64,000 bases of DNA from Streptomyces sp. PT12 (lineage in GTDB: Bacteria; Actinomycetota; Actinomycetes; Streptomycetales; Streptomycetaceae), in NCBI RefSeq assembly GCF_003311645.1, contig NZ_QEST01000280.1, positions 78,278 to 142,277 on the forward strand, read 5' to 3'. A program made the translations under genes and the position numbers. Below are positions 30,039 to 41,128 of this stretch, in pieces. Numbering within the stretch: position 1 is the first letter of the stretch; each line of letters opens with the position of its first letter. Under the pieces are notes generated by a model. It saw nothing but the letters and a program-made list of their open reading frames with translations, ran no database searches and was not told where the DNA came from.

Positions 30039-31096
30039 GGGCGCGCTCCTTGCCTGGCGCCCTTGGCGCTCTCGTCCGGCTTCGCCTCGGTATCGGACTC
30101 GTCGGTGTCGAACTCGTCGGTGTCGAACTCGTCGGTGTCGAACTCGTCGGTGACCCGCACCGTTCCCTCGTCGCCGCCGCTCCAGCGGATGACCAGCGGG
30201 CCCAGCGCCTCGTCCTGGTCGAGGGCCACCGCCCGTTCGCGGTACAGCTCGAGCAGCGCCAGGAAGCGGGCGACCACCGTGAGGGTGTCGGGGGCGTCGT
30301 CGGTCAGCTCAGCGAACGTCGCGAGTCCGCGCTCCCGCAGCCGAGCGATGACGATGTCGGCCTGCTCGCGCACGCTGACCAGGGGCGCGTGGATGTGGTC
30401 GACATAGACCCGCGGCTTGGGCTTGGGCTGCATCGCCTTGACGGCGAGCCTGGCGAACCCCTCGGGCCCGACGCTGATCACCACGTCGGGCAGCAGCTCG
30501 GCGTGGTGGGGTTCGAGGCCGACGGTGCGGGGGTGGCGCAGGGACTCGGCGGCGAGGCGGTCGCTGAAGATGTCCGCGACCCGCTTGTACGCGCGGTACT
30601 GGAGGAGGCGCGCGAAGAGCAGGTCGCGCGCCTCCAACAGCGCGAGGTCGGCCTCGTCCTCGACCTCGGCGGTGGGCAGCAGCCTGGCGGCCTTGAGGTC
30701 GAGGAGGGTGGCGGCGACCACAAGGAATTCCGTGGTCTGGTCGAGGTCCCAGTCGGGGCCCATGGCCCTGATGTGCGCCATGAAGTCGTCGGTGACGCGG
30801 GAGAGCGCGACCTCGGTGACATCGAGCTTGTGGCGGGAGATGAGCTGGAGGAGCAGGTCGAAGGGGCCCTCGAAGTTCTCGAGGACGACCTTGAAACGCC
30901 CGTCGTCCACCGCCTCTTCGGGCTCGGCATCGGGCTTGGCCTCGGGCGGTGCGACGCTGTCGTCGGCGACATCCACCGCGTCCTCCCCGGAGACGTCCTC
31001 CGCGGCGTCCGCGGTCCCCTCCGCCCCACCGGGGGCGGGGTCGCCAGGGCCCCTGCCCAGCTGCCTGCGGCGGCGGGGAGGCGGGGTGGTGCTCAT
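30035..31096 (-). CDS. scpA: Segregation and condensation protein ScpA
   Basis: Kleisin subunit of SMC-ScpAB, 353 residues. The conserved kleisin start is seen in FEGPFDLLLQLISRHKLDVTEV and the C-terminal winged helix near FAELTDDAPDTLTVVARFLALLEL. An acidic ~65-residue N-terminal extension and a C-terminal tail with three exact DEFDT units are lineage additions. It lies 7 bp downstream of the RHH-like gene. Confidence 0.95.
   Translation of the reverse strand: MSTTPPPRRRRQLGRGPGDPAPGGAEGTADAAEDVSGEDAVDVADDSVAPPEAKPDAEPEEAVDDGRFKVVLENFEGPFDLLLQLISRHKLDVTEVALSRVTDDFMAHIRAMGPDWDLDQTTEFLVVAATLLDLKAARLLPTAEVEDEADLALLEARDLLFARLLQYRAYKRVADIFSDRLAAESLRHPRTVGLEPHHAELLPDVVISVGPEGFARLAVKAMQPKPKPRVYVDHIHAPLVSVREQADIVIARLRERGLATFAELTDDAPDTLTVVARFLALLELYRERAVALDQDEALGPLVIRWSGGDEGTVRVTDEFDTDEFDTDEFDTDESDTEAKPDESAKGARQGARP
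30101..30145. repeat. 15-bp tandem repeat, three copies, in scpA
   Basis: gtcggtgtcgaactc occurs three times exactly and encodes D-E-F-D-T repeats at the ScpA C-terminus. The reading frame is preserved. Confidence 0.95.
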
Positions 31097-31103
31097 CCCC
31101 GGG

Positions 31104-31649
31104 TCAGCGGCCGCGCAGGCGGCGGACGAGGATGCTCGCCTCGCCGCGGGACTCGAGGTCGGCCAGGACGACGGCGACGGCCTCCCTGACGATCCGGCCG
31201 CGGTCCACGGCGAGGCCGTGCTCGCCGCGCAGGACGAGCCTGGCGTGCTCGAGGTCCATCAGCTCCTCGGCGGAGACATAGACCGTGATCTTCTCGTCGT
31301 GGCGCTCGCGCCCGCTGGGGCGGCGGCCCTGACGCCCCGAGCGGCGCTGCGCCTTGGCGCCGGCGGCCCCGCTCCCGGCGCCGGAGCGGCCGGCGGGCTG
31401 TGTCGCCCGACCGGCCGTCTCGCGCTTCTGCTGGGGGGGCGTGGTGCCCGCCCGTGGTGCGAACACCCGGTCTTCGGACTCGTCGCCCGAGGGCGAGGGC
31501 TCGCCCGCGGGCGACGGCACCTTGGGCGTCGCGCCGGGGGAGCCCGCCGAGCCGTCCGCGGCGCCGCTCGCGCTCTCCTGAGGGGTCGAGGGCTGGACCG
31601 CGGCCCCCCCGGTACTACGGAACAGCTCGTCGGCCGCCGGAAGGCTCAC
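31104..31649 (-). CDS. Ribbon-helix-helix-like protein encoded beside ParA
   Basis: Protein of about 181 residues. The first ~115 residues are disordered and rich in Pro, Ser, Gly and Arg; the conserved part is the C-terminus, where EKITVYVSAEELMDLEHAR and RGRIVREAVAVVLADLE form a beta-alpha-alpha pattern like RHH/CopG-type DNA-binding proteins. The GTG at 31649 overlaps the parA stop as GTGA; a GTG four codons earlier is possible. Being between a ParA-like ATPase and scpA, it may be the ATPase's DNA-binding partner (inference). Confidence 0.7.
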   Translation of the reverse strand: MSLPAADELFRSTGGAAVQPSTPQESASGAADGSAGSPGATPKVPSPAGEPSPSGDESEDRVFAPRAGTTPPQQKRETAGRATQPAGRSGAGSGAAGAKAQRRSGRQGRRPSGRERHDEKITVYVSAEELMDLEHARLVLRGEHGLAVDRGRIVREAVAVVLADLESRGEASILVRRLRGR

Positions 31650-32812
31650 TCGGCGTGGCACCGGGCGAGCACCTCCCTGGCGAGCTGGCGATAGGCCGCT
31701 GCCCCCACCGAGTTGGAGGCGTAGGTGGTGATCGGCTCGCCCGCGACCGTGGTCTCGGGGAACCTGACCGTGCGGCCGATCACCGTGTGGTACACGTTGT
31801 CGTCGAACGCCTCGACCACGCGGGCCAGGACCTCACGGCTGTGCACGGTGCGGGAGTCGTACATCGTCGCCAGGATGCCGTCGAGGCGCAGGTCGGGGTT
31901 GAGCCGCTCCTGGACCTTCTCGATCGTCTCGGTCAGCAGCGCGACGCCGCGCAGCGCGAAGAACTCGCACTCCAGCGGCACGATCACCTTGTGGGCGGCC
32001 GTGAGCGCGTTGACCGTGAGCAGGCCGAGCGAGGGCTGGCAGTCGATGATGACGAAGTCGTAGTCGGCGGTGAGCGGTTGCAGCGCGCGCTGGAGGGTGG
32101 ACTCGCGGGCCACCTCGCTGACGAGCTGCACCTCGGCGGCCGACAGGTCAATGTTGCTCGGGAGCAGGTCCATGCCGGCGACCGCGGTCTTCAGCAGCAC
32201 CTCGTCGGGCGCCATCCCCCGCTCCATGAGCAGGTTGTAGATGGTGAGGTCGAGCTCCATGGGGTTGACGCCGAGGCCGACCGACAGCGCGCCCTGCGGG
32301 TCGAAGTCGACCAGCAGCACGCGGCGTCCGTACTCCGCGAGCGCGGCGCCCAGGTTGATGGCGGAGGTCGTCTTGCCGACGCCGCCCTTCTGGTTGCACA
32401 TCGCGATGATCTTGGCGGGACCGCGCTCGGTGAGCGGTCCCGGGATGGGGAAGTACGGCAGCGGGCGGCCCGTGGGGCCGATGCGCTCGCGACGCTGGCG
32501 CGCCGCGTCGGGCGCGATGGTGGCCGCGTACTCCGGGTCGGGCTCGTACTCCGCGTCCGGGTCGTAGAACTGCCCGTCCGGGATGTCGTCGTAGTCGGGG
32601 AAACGGTCGGCGTCGCCGTCCGTTCGCTTACCTGCCATGGCGTTGGCGTCATGGCTGTCCGTGCTCTGATGCGCTGTCATGCTCGGTTGGCTCTGGTGGG
32701 TTGCGAAGGTCTGGACAGCGACGGAGCCCACGCCCGTCAGATCCGCGGCGTCCTCGCGCCGCTCCGGGATCCCTGGTCGTCCTCCCCCGGGAGTAATTGT
32801 CGACTCATTCAC
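31646..32812 (-). CDS. ParA-family chromosome partitioning ATPase with long N-terminal extension
   Basis: Protein of 388 residues. The deviant Walker A KGGVGKTT is at 142-149, followed by DFDPQGALSVGLG and VIIDCQPSLGLLT (Walker B), and the ParA-typical EVLARV and VAGEPITTYA regions. The ~140 residues before Walker A are acidic and disordered, far longer than in the classical ParA encoded beside parB. The GTG at 32812 has AAGGAGG upstream. No parB or parS-like gene is adjacent; the neighbours are an RHH-like protein and scpAB. Confidence 0.93.
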   Translation of the reverse strand: MNESTITPGGGRPGIPERREDAADLTGVGSVAVQTFATHQSQPSMTAHQSTDSHDANAMAGKRTDGDADRFPDYDDIPDGQFYDPDAEYEPDPEYAATIAPDAARQRRERIGPTGRPLPYFPIPGPLTERGPAKIIAMCNQKGGVGKTTSAINLGAALAEYGRRVLLVDFDPQGALSVGLGVNPMELDLTIYNLLMERGMAPDEVLLKTAVAGMDLLPSNIDLSAAEVQLVSEVARESTLQRALQPLTADYDFVIIDCQPSLGLLTVNALTAAHKVIVPLECEFFALRGVALLTETIEKVQERLNPDLRLDGILATMYDSRTVHSREVLARVVEAFDDNVYHTVIGRTVRFPETTVAGEPITTYASNSVGAAAYRQLAREVLARCHAE

Positions 32813-33162
32813 AAGTCGTCTTACCTCCTTGGGGACCAGGTAACTTCTAGACAGGGTCAGCGTGGCACCATGCCGACGTTTGGCGACTCTATGGCGTGTC
32901 GGCGGTCCGCAGCAACACAATCCGCCGGACCGGCACGGATGTGTCGGCCGTCGAACATTCACTTGTCAAGGCCATAAGCCGCACCAGCGGGGCGATTCCG
33001 CCGCGTACGAATCGGCTAAAGCGCTATGTTCGCGACGAGTTGACCGCCGCGGGGCGGCGCGGCGGGGCGCGATTTCCGTGGGCGCGGGCGTGTCACGCGC
33101 GTGGCGTGGTGTGACATTCCCGATGTTGACGCGGGGAGTTGACCCCGCGCGGGGTGGCGCGA
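32813..33162. other. Intergenic region, ald / parA-like
   Basis: About 350 bp holding the parA promoter and Shine-Dalgarno (CAAGGAGGT near 32823) and, at the ald side, a small GC hairpin. The middle part is AT-richer than the genes but shows no supported ORF. Confidence 0.5.
33130..33149 (-). terminator. Candidate terminator after ald
   Basis: cgcgggg pairs with ccccgcg around a 6-nt loop, 14 bp past the ald stop codon. The stem is short, so confidence is moderate. Confidence 0.5.
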
Positions 33163-34278
33163 TCAGGCGAGCACGGCGCGCAGCTCGGTGCGCGGGAGCC
33201 CGTGGGCCTCGGCGACCGGGCCGTAGACGACCTGCCCCTCATGGATGTTGAGCCCCAGGGCCAGGGCGGGGTCGCGGCGGAACGCCGCACGCCACCCGTG
33301 CTCGGCCAGCTCCACGATGTACGGCAGCGTGGCGTTGGTGAGCGCGTGCGTGGACGTACTCGGCACGACGCCCGGCATGTTGGCGACGCAGTAGAAGACC
33401 GAGTCGTGGACCCGGAACGTGGGGGCCGCGTGCGTCGTCGGCAGCGATCCCTCGAAGCAGCCACCCTGGTCGATCGCGATGTCGACAAGGACACTGCCGG
33501 GCTTCATGCGGGACACCAGCTCGTCGCTGATGAGCTGGGGCGCCCTGGCCCCTGGGACCAGGACGGCGCCGACGACCAGGTCCGCGTCCAGCACGGCGCG
33601 TTCGAGCGCGAAGGCGTTGGAGGCAACGGTGGTCACGCGGGTGCCGAAGACCTTGTCGGCCTCGCGGAGCTTGTTGATGTCCTTGTCGAGGACGGTGACA
33701 TGGAAGCCCATGCCGACCGCGATCTGGGTGGCGTTCCACCCCGAGACCCCGGCCCCGATGACGACGGCCCTGGCGGCCGGGGTGCCGGGCACGCCGCCCG
33801 GCAGCACGCCGCGCCCGCCCGCGGAGCGCATCAGGTGGTACGCGCCGACCTGGGGCGCGATGCGGCCCGCGACCTCGGACATGGGCGCGAGCAGCGGCAG
33901 CACGCGCCCCGGCGTCTCGACGGTCTCGTACGCGACGGCCGTGGTGCCCGAGTGCAGCAGCGCGTCGGTGCACTCGGCCGAGGCGGCCAGGTGGAGATAG
34001 GTGAAGAGGACCAGCCCCTTGCGCAGCCGGTGGAACTCCTCGGCCACCGGCTCCTTGACCTTCAGCAGCAGGTCGGCCTCGGCCCACACCGCGTCGGCGT
34101 CGTCCAGGATCCTGGCGCCCGCCCTGGTGTACTCCTCGTCGGGGATGGCGGAGCCGAGTCCGGCGCCGCGCTCGATGTGGACCTGGTGTCCGCCGGTGAC
34201 GAGCTCATGCACTCCGGCCGGGGTGATGGCCACGCGGAACTCGTTGTTCTTGACCTCGCGGGGGATGCCGACCTTCAC
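33163..34278 (-). CDS. ald: Alanine dehydrogenase
   Basis: Protein of 371 residues reversibly deaminating L-alanine to pyruvate and ammonia with [20 protein letters not shown] is the family opening. KVKEP (about 73) and TYLHLA (about 92-97) bear the catalytic lysine and histidine, [11 protein letters not shown] is the Rossmann motif, and [10 protein letters not shown] closes the site. It has its own promoter region with an inverted repeat at 34312-34332. Confidence 0.97.
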   Translation of the reverse strand: MKVGIPREVKNNEFRVAITPAGVHELVTGGHQVHIERGAGLGSAIPDEEYTRAGARILDDADAVWAEADLLLKVKEPVAEEFHRLRKGLVLFTYLHLAASAECTDALLHSGTTAVAYETVETPGRVLPLLAPMSEVAGRIAPQVGAYHLMRSAGGRGVLPGGVPGTPAARAVVIGAGVSGWNATQIAVGMGFHVTVLDKDINKLREADKVFGTRVTTVASNAFALERAVLDADLVVGAVLVPGARAPQLISDELVSRMKPGSVLVDIAIDQGGCFEGSLPTTHAAPTFRVHDSVFYCVANMPGVVPSTSTHALTNATLPYIVELAEHGWRAAFRRDPALALGLNIHEGQVVYGPVAEAHGLPRTELRAVLA

Positions 34279-34311
34279 GTTCGATCACGGTCCTTGCGTT
34301 ACGTAGGGTTA

Positions 34312-34332
34312 CCTTCACCATTTTAATGAAGG
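34312..34332. promoter_or_regulatory. Inverted repeat upstream of ald
   Basis: ccttca and tgaagg flank an AT-rich 9-nt spacer about 35 bp upstream of the ald start. The form suits an Lrp/AsnC-type or other dimeric regulator; the identity is unknown. Confidence 0.4.
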
Positions 34333-34360
34333 GTGGACCGTTGTCCATCCTTGCTTTCGG

Positions 34361-36577
34361 TCATTCTTGACGGGGTTCCAGCTGTGTTTCGTAAGCATGT
34401 CCCTCTGTAGTTCCAGAGGATTCGGCCGGTGGTGCCGCGGGGGGCCTGAGGTGGGCGAGCAGGCGATCGGCGGCCTCGCGGTGGCTGTCGGAGAGCGAGG
34501 CGAGGCCCAGGCGGTCGGCGCAGTCCGCGAGCCGCACGCGCAGCGCGGCCTGGAGGCGGCGGTCCCCGATCCGCTCGGCCAGCCGCAGCGCCTCCTCCCC
34601 CGTGCGCAGCGAATCGGCGGGCCGCCCCGCGTACTCCTGGACGCGCGCGGCCTCGGCGATGGAACGGGCGTGGGCGCGGCGGTCACCCACCCTGCGGTGG
34701 GCGGCCGCGGCGGCCCGCCAGGCGCGCAGCGCCTCGTCCCACTGGCCCGTGTAGGTGAGGGCGGCGCCGATGCGGCCGTGCAGGCGGGCCTGGGACGGCA
34801 CGTCGGCGCGGGACTGGGCAAGCCCGACGGCCCTGCCGTACCAGTCGGCGGCGCGGCGCCAGTCGCCCAGCTCGGCATAGGTCCCCGCGATGGACTCGAG
34901 CGCCCGCCCGACGGCCAGGGGGTCGGCCTGATCGCGCTCGCTCCTCGCCGCCTCGAGGGCGGCGCGGTAACGCTCAAGGGCCTCGGGCAGGCGGCCCGTG
35001 CGCGCGTCGATGTCGCCGAGGTTGAGATGGGCGGCGGCGCGTTCCCTGGCGAGGCCCTGGCGCTCGGCGACGCCGAGGACCAGCTCGTGCAGCCGGTACA
35101 GCTCGGGGGCCGCGGCCTCGGCGCCCCGGTGGGCGATCAGGGCGCGGCTGAGCGCGGCGACGAGCCTGCGGGCGAGGGTGTCGAGCTGGCCGTCGGACAC
35201 GGCGAGGCGGGCGGCGGCGAGCAGCGGGGCGCGCCGTGCCGCGAGCCAGGTGCCCGCGGCGGTGCGGCTCTCGAAGCGGAGCGACCCCGGCAGCCCGGCC
35301 AGCCACTCGCGGGCCGGGGTGCCGTGCGGCTCGGTGACGGCGTGGCAGGCGCGCAGCAGGCGAACGGTCCGCTCCAGCATGCGGGCGCGCGCGAGCAGGA
35401 TCTCGGAGGGGCGCTCCCTGCGCCGCAACAGCGCCCGCAGCAGCGGGGCGAGGCAGCCGGGGACGGCGTGGCGCGCGTCGGCGCCCCCTGGCCCTGGGAC
35501 GGGGCGCAGCAGCCCCGCGGCGGCGAGCGCGGCGAGCGCGGAGCGCGCGGTGGTGACGGGGCAGCCCGCGAGCGCGGCGGCGGTGTGGGCGTCGACGACG
35601 CCGCCTGGCGCGAGGGCGAGCAGCCGGTACAGGCGCGCGACGGGGGCGGGGAGGTCCCGGTGGGCCATGCGGAACGCGCGCCGCAACGGCTCGTCGGCGG
35701 TGTCGGGCGGCGCGGGGGCGGCGCGTTCGGCGTCCTCGGTGCCCGGCGCGGTGCCATCGGCGGGCTCGGCGGCCCCGGCCAGGGCCGCCTCGTCCTCCGC
35801 CTCGTCCCCGTCGGGGTCCTCGTCGGCCGCGGCCATGCGGTGGACCGCCTCGACGACGGTGGCCTCGGGGTGGGCGGCAAGCCAGCCGGCGGCCAGCACG
35901 AGGGCGGCGGGCAGATAGCCGCAGGACTCGGCCAGGGTGTCGGCGGCGCCGGGGTCGACGGTGACGCGGACATCGCCCGCGCCGGTCTCGATGAGGCGGA
36001 CCGCGGAGAGCCGGTCGAGGCCGCCGAGCGCGCAGGGCCGCACGTCGGGCACTCCGGTCAACGGGCCCCTGGCGACGGCGAGTACGAGGCAGTGGCGGCT
36101 GTCGGGGATCAGCTCGGCGAGCTGTTCGGCGCTCGCCACGTCGTCGAGGAGCAGCACCGCGCGCCGCTCGTCGAGGGTGTCGCGCAGGATCTCCGTCAGC
36201 TCGTCCTGGTCGGCCCCGGCCGGGGCGGCGACGCCCAACTCGTCCAGCAGGTCGCGCGCGGCGCGTTCCACGGGCACCGGCACGCCGCCCGGGTCGGTCA
36301 GCCGGGCGCGCAGGACGCCGTCGGGGTAGTCGCCGACATCGAGCAGCTCGGTGGTGAACTCCTCGGCGAGCGCGGTCCTTCCGGTGCCGGGTCTGCCCGC
36401 GATCAGCAGGACCCGCCCGCGGGCGGCGGGGCGGCCCGCCAGGGTGTCGAGCCCGGCCCTTTCGACGTCGGAGCGCAGCTCGGCCCGCTCGCGGAGGCGG
36501 CCGAGGAAGCGGGGTGACCCGGGGCCGCCGGTGACTGTCTGTTCGGTCACATCCGTCACGGGCCGAGCGTATGCCAC
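34361..36577 (-). CDS. STAND-type ATPase with TPR repeats (AfsR-like without DNA-binding domain)
   Basis: Protein of about 738 residues. The NTPase has Walker A GRPGTGRT at 61-68 and Walker B AVLLLDD. A disordered acidic insert lies at about 250-300, winged-helix-like sequence follows, and TPR-type helices fill about residues 500-700 (AAAHLNLGDIDARTGRLPEAL, SIAGTYAELGDWRRA). This is the architecture of AfsR/SARP regulators minus their N-terminal DNA-binding and BTA domains, so it may act through protein partners. The start is uncertain: GTG at 36577 or GTGs 6 to 9 codons in. Confidence 0.8.
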   Translation of the reverse strand: MAYARPVTDVTEQTVTGGPGSPRFLGRLRERAELRSDVERAGLDTLAGRPAARGRVLLIAGRPGTGRTALAEEFTTELLDVGDYPDGVLRARLTDPGGVPVPVERAARDLLDELGVAAPAGADQDELTEILRDTLDERRAVLLLDDVASAEQLAELIPDSRHCLVLAVARGPLTGVPDVRPCALGGLDRLSAVRLIETGAGDVRVTVDPGAADTLAESCGYLPAALVLAAGWLAAHPEATVVEAVHRMAAADEDPDGDEAEDEAALAGAAEPADGTAPGTEDAERAAPAPPDTADEPLRRAFRMAHRDLPAPVARLYRLLALAPGGVVDAHTAAALAGCPVTTARSALAALAAAGLLRPVPGPGGADARHAVPGCLAPLLRALLRRRERPSEILLARARMLERTVRLLRACHAVTEPHGTPAREWLAGLPGSLRFESRTAAGTWLAARRAPLLAAARLAVSDGQLDTLARRLVAALSRALIAHRGAEAAAPELYRLHELVLGVAERQGLARERAAAHLNLGDIDARTGRLPEALERYRAALEAARSERDQADPLAVGRALESIAGTYAELGDWRRAADWYGRAVGLAQSRADVPSQARLHGRIGAALTYTGQWDEALRAWRAAAAAHRRVGDRRAHARSIAEAARVQEYAGRPADSLRTGEEALRLAERIGDRRLQAALRVRLADCADRLGLASLSDSHREAADRLLAHLRPPAAPPAESSGTTEGHAYETQLEPRQE

Positions 36578-36604
36578 GGCCTCCGCGGGGGCCGGTCAGA
36601 CACG

Positions 36605-37252
36605 TCAGGCCGGGAACGGGCGGGCGGGCCAGGGCGCGGAGGCCGGGCGCAGCGCGTCGATCCCTTCGCCCGCGCGGGCCGCCTGGAGGGCGAGCACGCC
36701 GACGGTGAGGCACGTGTTGTGCAGGCGGCCCGCGAGCACCGCGCGGACCAGGTCGTCGACCGGGACGCGGGCGAGCCGCATGTCGAGCTCCTCGCCGTCG
36801 GCGGCGTACCGTTCGCCGTCGGCCTCGGACAGCTCGCGGGCCAGGAAGATCCGCACGGCCTCGTCGCTGCCGCCCGGGGTGGTGTAGATGTCGGTCAGCA
36901 CCCGCCAGTCCTCGGCCTTGATGTGCGCCTCCTCGTACAGCTCGCGCTGGGCGGCGTGCAGGGGATTCTCGCCGGGGATGTCGAGCAGCCCGGCCGGGAT
37001 CTCCCACAGCCTGTGGCGGACCGGGTGGCGGTACTGCTCGATGACGACGGCGCGGTCCCGCTCGTCGAGGGCGACCACGGCCACCGACCCGGGGTGCACC
37101 TGGTAGTCGCGGCGTGCGGTGCTGCCGTCGGGCATCACGACGTCGTCGGCCCTGACGCTGGTCTTGTTTCCGGTGAACGGGGTGGCCGTGGCGGTGACGG
37201 ACCACTGCTCCGGGGTGTCGGCGAGGAAGTCGCGCGGCTGCTGCTCGGTCAT
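36605..37252 (-). CDS. NUDIX hydrolase, ADP-ribose pyrophosphatase-like
   Basis: Protein of 215 residues. The NUDIX box runs AGLLDIPGENPLHAAQRELYEEAH, here given as a landmark in two parts: AGLLDIPGE and AQRELYEEAH. The preceding VVALDERDRAVVIEQYRHPV and the following YTTPGGSDEAVRIFLAREL match actinobacterial ADP-ribose/nucleoside-diphosphate-sugar pyrophosphatases. It lies 20 bp after pyrG in the same direction, so the two are probably co-transcribed. The ATG at 37252 is chosen because the longer frame overlaps pyrG. Confidence 0.9.
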   Translation of the reverse strand: MTEQQPRDFLADTPEQWSVTATATPFTGNKTSVRADDVVMPDGSTARRDYQVHPGSVAVVALDERDRAVVIEQYRHPVRHRLWEIPAGLLDIPGENPLHAAQRELYEEAHIKAEDWRVLTDIYTTPGGSDEAVRIFLARELSEADGERYAADGEELDMRLARVPVDDLVRAVLAGRLHNTCLTVGVLALQAARAGEGIDALRPASAPWPARPFPA

Positions 37253-37272
37253 GGCCCCAGTCTGCACCGCGG

Positions 37273-38928
<1,656 letters not shown>

Positions 38929-39265
38929 GGCCAACTCGGGGCTCCCGTGGTCGTGAGGTCGGATGCGCGACGCACCCGCGTCGGAAGGCGGGATCGACGT
39001 CGCTGGGGTGCGGGGGGAACGCTGCCCTCCGGTCCACGGGCTACCAGGGTATCAGTGGAGCGAACCTAAGGTGTCGCCTAAGTGTTTCCCCTCGATCGCC
39101 TTGACATTTCAGATCGAAAGTGAACAAGGTCACCCCCTGTTTCCCCGAGACCGCATAGGACGGGCCGCGTGCGGCCGCGCCGCGTCGTAAGCTGCTCAGA
39201 CGCTCGAATGGGCGACGCAAAGGAGCACGTCCCACGGGGGCGAAGCACGTTTACGGGAGTGGCAA
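38929..39265. other. Divergent intergenic region, pyrG / GH15
   Basis: About 337 bp. A distinctly AT-rich stretch at 39085-39150 (ttgacatttcagatcg and following) contains TTGACA-like sequence and probably a promoter. No ORF is supported. Confidence 0.5.
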
Positions 39266-41071
39266 GTGGCCGGGCGCATCGAGGATTACGCACTCGTCGG
39301 GGACATGCAGACCGCCGCGCTCGTCGGGCGGGACGGCTCGGTCGACTGGCTCTGCCTGCCCCGCTTCGATTCGCACGCCGTGTTCGCCTCGCTGCTCGGC
39401 ACCGAGGAGCACGGCTTCTGGCGGCTCGGCCCGGCCCATGGCAAGGACGCGCCCCCGCCGCCCGCGAGCCGCAGGCGGTACCAGGGGGACTCGCTGGTCC
39501 TTGAGTCCGAGTGGGACACCTCGCGCGGCACGGTCCGCGTGATCGACTTCATGCCGCCGCGCGGCTCGGACGCCCCGCAGCTGGTGCGGATCGTGGAGGG
39601 CGTCAGCGGCCGGGTGCCGATGCGTTCGGCGCTGCGGATGCGCTTCTCCTACGGCTGGGTCGTGCCGTGGGTGCGCAAGGTCGACGACCGCACGGTGGCC
39701 GTCGCGGGACCGGACTCGGTCTGGCTCGACACCTCCGTTGACACCTATGGCAAGGATCTGACCACCTACGCCGACTTCACCGTCGCGCCCGGCGACCGGG
39801 TCGCGTTCACCATCAGCTGGCAGCCCTCGCACAAGGAGCCGCCGCCCGTCCCCGTGCCCGAGCGCGAGCTGCGCGCGACCGAGGACTTCTGGCGCGACTG
39901 GGTCGCCCAGTGCACCTACCACGGCCCCTACCGGGAGGCGGTGGTCCGTTCGCTGATCACGCTCAAGGCGCTGACCTACGCGCCGACCGGCGGGATCGTC
40001 GCGGCGCCGACCACGTCGCTGCCCGAGGAGATCGGCGGCTCGCGGAACTGGGACTACCGGTTCACATGGCTGCGCGACGCGGCCATCACGCTCTCCTCGC
40101 TGCTGCGCACCGGCTACCGCGACGAGGCGAAGGCGTGGCGCGAGTGGCTGCTGCGCGCGGTGGCGGGCGACCCGCAGAACCTCCAGATCATGTACGGCAT
40201 CGCGGGCGAGCGCGAGCTGGCCGAGGCGGAGCTGAGCTGGCTGCCCGGCTACGAGAACTCCCAGCCGGTCCGGGTCGGCAACGGCGCCGCGGGCCAGCTC
40301 CAGCTCGACGTCTACGGCGAGGTGACCGAGGCGCTGCACCTGGCGCACATGACGGGCCTGGCGCGCAACGACCACGCCAACCTCCTCCAGCTCAAGCTGA
40401 TCCGCTACCTCGAGGAGCACTGGGACGAGCCCGACGAGGGCATCTGGGAGGTGCGGGGCCCTCGGCGGCACTTCGTGCACTCCAAGGTGATGGCCTGGGT
40501 CGCCGTCGACCGCACGGTCAAGCTGATCGAGGGCGGCGAGGTCGACGGGCCGCTGGAGCGCTGGCGCGAGCTGCGCGACGAGATCCACAGGTCGGTGTGC
40601 GAGTACGGGTACGACAAGGAGCGCAACACCTTCACCCAGTCCTACGGCTCGCGCGAGCTCGACGCCTCGCTCCTGCTGATCCCGCAGATGGGCTTCCTGC
40701 CGCCGGACGACAAGCGCGTGATCGGCACGATCGAGGCGATCCAGCGGGAGCTGTCCACGCTCGACGGCTTCATCCTGCGCTACCCGACCGCGGGCGACCA
40801 GGCGGGCGTGGACGGCCTGGAGGGCGACGAAGGCGCGTTCCTCGCCTGCTCGTTCTGGCTGGCCGACGACCTGGCGATGATCGGGCGAGTGGACGAGGCG
40901 CGCAAGCTGTTCGAGAAGCTGCTCGCGCTCCGCAACGACCTGGGGCTGCTCGCCGAGGAGTGGGACCCGCGCCGCATGCGCCAGGTGGGCAACTTCCCCC
41001 AGGCGTTCAGCCATGTGCCGCTGATCGACACGGCGCTGCGCCTGACCGCCTCGGGGGCGTACGGCGGCTGA
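39266..41071 (+). CDS. Glycoside hydrolase family 15 protein (trehalase/glucoamylase type)
   Basis: Protein of 601 residues. An N-terminal beta-sandwich (RIEDYALVGDMQTAALVGRDGSVDWLCLP) is followed by an (alpha/alpha)6 barrel with NWDYRFTWLRDAA, GIWEVRGP and EEWDPRRMRQVGNFPQAFSH-type blocks. This combination is typical of actinobacterial GH15 trehalases, which are cytoplasmic; no signal peptide is present. The GTG at 39266 follows GGGAGTGG. It ends in a terminator that includes its stop codon. Confidence 0.92.
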   Translation: MAGRIEDYALVGDMQTAALVGRDGSVDWLCLPRFDSHAVFASLLGTEEHGFWRLGPAHGKDAPPPPASRRRYQGDSLVLESEWDTSRGTVRVIDFMPPRGSDAPQLVRIVEGVSGRVPMRSALRMRFSYGWVVPWVRKVDDRTVAVAGPDSVWLDTSVDTYGKDLTTYADFTVAPGDRVAFTISWQPSHKEPPPVPVPERELRATEDFWRDWVAQCTYHGPYREAVVRSLITLKALTYAPTGGIVAAPTTSLPEEIGGSRNWDYRFTWLRDAAITLSSLLRTGYRDEAKAWREWLLRAVAGDPQNLQIMYGIAGERELAEAELSWLPGYENSQPVRVGNGAAGQLQLDVYGEVTEALHLAHMTGLARNDHANLLQLKLIRYLEEHWDEPDEGIWEVRGPRRHFVHSKVMAWVAVDRTVKLIEGGEVDGPLERWRELRDEIHRSVCEYGYDKERNTFTQSYGSRELDASLLLIPQMGFLPPDDKRVIGTIEAIQRELSTLDGFILRYPTAGDQAGVDGLEGDEGAFLACSFWLADDLAMIGRVDEARKLFEKLLALRNDLGLLAEEWDPRRMRQVGNFPQAFSHVPLIDTALRLTASGAYGG

Positions 41072-41095
41072 CGCGAGGCTCGCGGTCAGCCGCCG
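41062..41095. terminator. Bidirectional terminator, GH15 / GH64
   Basis: cggcggctgac pairs perfectly with gtcagccgccg (11 bp) around a 12-nt loop that itself is self-complementary. It spans the GH15 stop codon and serves both converging genes. Confidence 0.8.
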
Positions 41096-41128
41096 CACGC
41101 CTGGCCCGGCAGGGCGGGCGGCGAGGCG

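Noticed and set aside
39251-41098. 615-codon minus-strand frame opposite the GH15 gene
   Set aside because: Antisense shadow; the GH15 conserved blocks are on the plus strand.
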